Below, one piece after another: positions 5,828-6,901 of a DNA stretch of 6,901 bases. This DNA is from Treponema sp. Lineage in GTDB: Bacteria > Spirochaetota > Spirochaetia > Treponematales > Breznakiellaceae. Both the position numbers and the translations under genes were made by a program. The DNA is taken from the NCBI GenBank assembly GCA_009786625.1, contig WQRT01000077.1, forward strand, positions 1 to 6,901, written 5' to 3'. The notes beneath the pieces were generated by a model that saw nothing but the letters and a program-made list of their open reading frames with translations, had not been told where the DNA came from and did no database searches. Numbering within the stretch: the stretch's first letter is position 1; each line of letters starts with the position of its first letter.

Positions 5828-6901
5828 TTACTTTTTTATTATAATACCGAGTTCATCAAGCTGCTTCTGATCCACTTCCGATGGGCAGTCATCCATCGGG
5901 CTTACCGCGAAAGAATTTTTCGGGAAGGCGATAACATCTTTAAGCGATGTAACGCCCGCCATGATCATTACAAGGCGGTCAAGTCCCGGAGCGATTCCGC
6001 CGTGAGGAGGAGCGCCGTACTTGAACGCTTCAGTTAAAAAGCCGAATTTTTTCTCGGCTTCCGCGGGGTTTATACCGGCAATTTCGAAAACACGTTTTTG
6101 CATCTGCGGGTCATGTATACGAATGGAACCGGAAGCCAGCTCATATCCGTTTAAAACAAGATCGTATAAATCCCCCTTAACGGAACCGGGATCGCTTTCC
6201 ATAGCTGCGTGATATTTTTCCTGCGGCCATGTAAACAGGTGATGAGCCGCTTCCCACTTTTTCTCTTCTTCATTGTACTCAAACATCGGGAAATCTATTA
6301 TCCACGCGAACTCAAATGTATCAGCGCCGCAAAGCCCGAGATCACGCCCAAGTTTGGAGCGCACGGCTCCAAGCGACACATTGGCAACCCTGCGGTTAGC
6401 GTCGGCGGTCATCAAAATTAAATCGTCTTTTTCCGCGCCAAGCCCATTTATAATTTCCTGCGCGTTATCTGCAAAAAACTTGGAGACACCCCCCTCCAAA
6501 ATCAATTTTTCTTTACCCTCTGCCGGTTTCTCACCGCCTGTGACTTTCATCCACGCCATGCCTTTCGCTTTGTAAATTTTCGCGTGAGCTTCAAGCTCTT
6601 CAATTTGCTTGCGTGAAAAAATTGCTTTTCCCTTTACAACTAACGCTTTCACTGTCCCGCCGCTTGCCAGCGCGTCTTTAAAAGCCTGAAAACCTCCCGC
6701 ATTCGCATAGGGAGTGAAATCCAGCAGCTTCATGTCAAAACGAAGATCAGGTTTATCGCTGCCGTAAAGTTCCATCGCTTCTTCCCATGTAAGCCGGCGG
6801 AATTTTTGCGGCAGTTCCACATTTAAAACTTTTTTGAATACATGGCGCATCATGCCTTCTGTCATTGTAAGAACATCGTCCCTTGACGCAAAAGACATTT
6901 C
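5828..6901 (-). CDS. aspS: Aspartyl-tRNA synthetase, C-terminal 357 residues (5' part beyond the window)
   Basis: AspRS charges tRNA-Asp with aspartate using ATP in the cytoplasm. The visible part starts just after class II motif 2 with EMSFASRDD, so the ATG at 6898 is an internal Met, not the start. The roughly 590-aa family length means about 230 residues (the anticodon-binding domain and motifs 1-2) lie outside. In order from that Met come YGSDKPDLR (45-53) and the GAD insertion domain typical of bacterial AspRS (about 55-185, ending LGAVRSKLGRDLGL). The core then shows FAWIIDFPMFEY, HHLFTWP (219-225), LNGYELASGSIRIHD (249-263) and motif 3 GGIAPGLDR (300-308) with the ATP-binding Arg. HHLFTWP and ELASGS differ from the more common HHPFT and ELGGGS. 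Discrimination between tRNA-Asp and tRNA-Asn depends partly on the missing N-terminal domain and cannot be judged. The gene converges on the thioesterase gene with 53 bases between the stops. Confidence 0.96.
   Translation of the reverse strand, partial: EMSFASRDDVLTMTEGMMRHVFKKVLNVELPQKFRRLTWEEAMELYGSDKPDLRFDMKLLDFTPYANAGGFQAFKDALASGGTVKALVVKGKAIFSRKQIEELEAHAKIYKAKGMAWMKVTGGEKPAEGKEKLILEGGVSKFFADNAQEIINGLGAEKDDLILMTADANRRVANVSLGAVRSKLGRDLGLCGADTFEFAWIIDFPMFEYNEEEKKWEAAHHLFTWPQEKYHAAMESDPGSVKGDLYDLVLNGYELASGSIRIHDPQMQKRVFEIAGINPAEAEKKFGFLTEAFKYGAPPHGGIAPGLDRLVMIMAGVTSLKDVIAFPKNSFAVSPMDDCPSEVDQKQLDELGIIIKK

Noticed and set aside
6898..6898. ATG at 6898 as the start of aspS.
   Set aside because: The frame is open to the window edge with Glu before this Met, and EMSF matches the internal segment after motif 2 in AspRS. 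The real start lies outside.

Overview
The window looks like an ordinary chromosomal stretch from a spirochaete, most likely a Treponema-type anaerobe. This is inferred from three things: a long (552 aa) PPi-type phosphofructokinase of the kind known from Treponema and Borrelia, a secreted DUF4139 protein whose signal peptide ends in LWAQ, and a 29-residue AURKAIP1/COX24 (bS22-like) ribosomal protein. No mobile element, CRISPR array or obviously transferred segment is visible.

Layout. Positions 1-802 (minus strand) hold most of a PlsC-type membrane acyltransferase whose C-terminus is cut by the window edge. It is divergent from a complete single-domain bacteriohemerythrin at 913-1311. A tRNA-Glu(UUC) with its own strong promoter follows at 1396-1467. 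A second near-consensus promoter (1504-1532) and a small 5' leader hairpin precede a tightly packed plus-strand group: the 29-codon bS22-like gene (GTG start, 1583-1672), the PPi-dependent phosphofructokinase (1703-3361) and a secreted DUF4139 protein (3351-5339). The last two genes overlap by 11 bases. A hotdog-fold thioesterase (5370-5774) follows, with a promoter placed so that its mRNA would be nearly leaderless. A short GC hairpin with four T (5781-5801) separates it from the convergent 3' part of aspS (5828-6901, minus strand), which continues beyond the window.

How the genes may fit together. tRNA-Glu, the bS22-like protein and AspRS belong to translation. The phosphofructokinase is the PPi-linked committed step of glycolysis. 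The acyltransferase and possibly the thioesterase act on acyl chains, hemerythrin binds O2, and the DUF4139 protein is a predicted envelope protein of unknown role. The probable bS22-pfp-DUF4139 transcript is the most unusual grouping. I do not see evidence for a new defence or mobile system. The points most worth a second look are the missed 29-aa gene, the putative leaderless thioesterase mRNA and the pfp/DUF4139 coupling.
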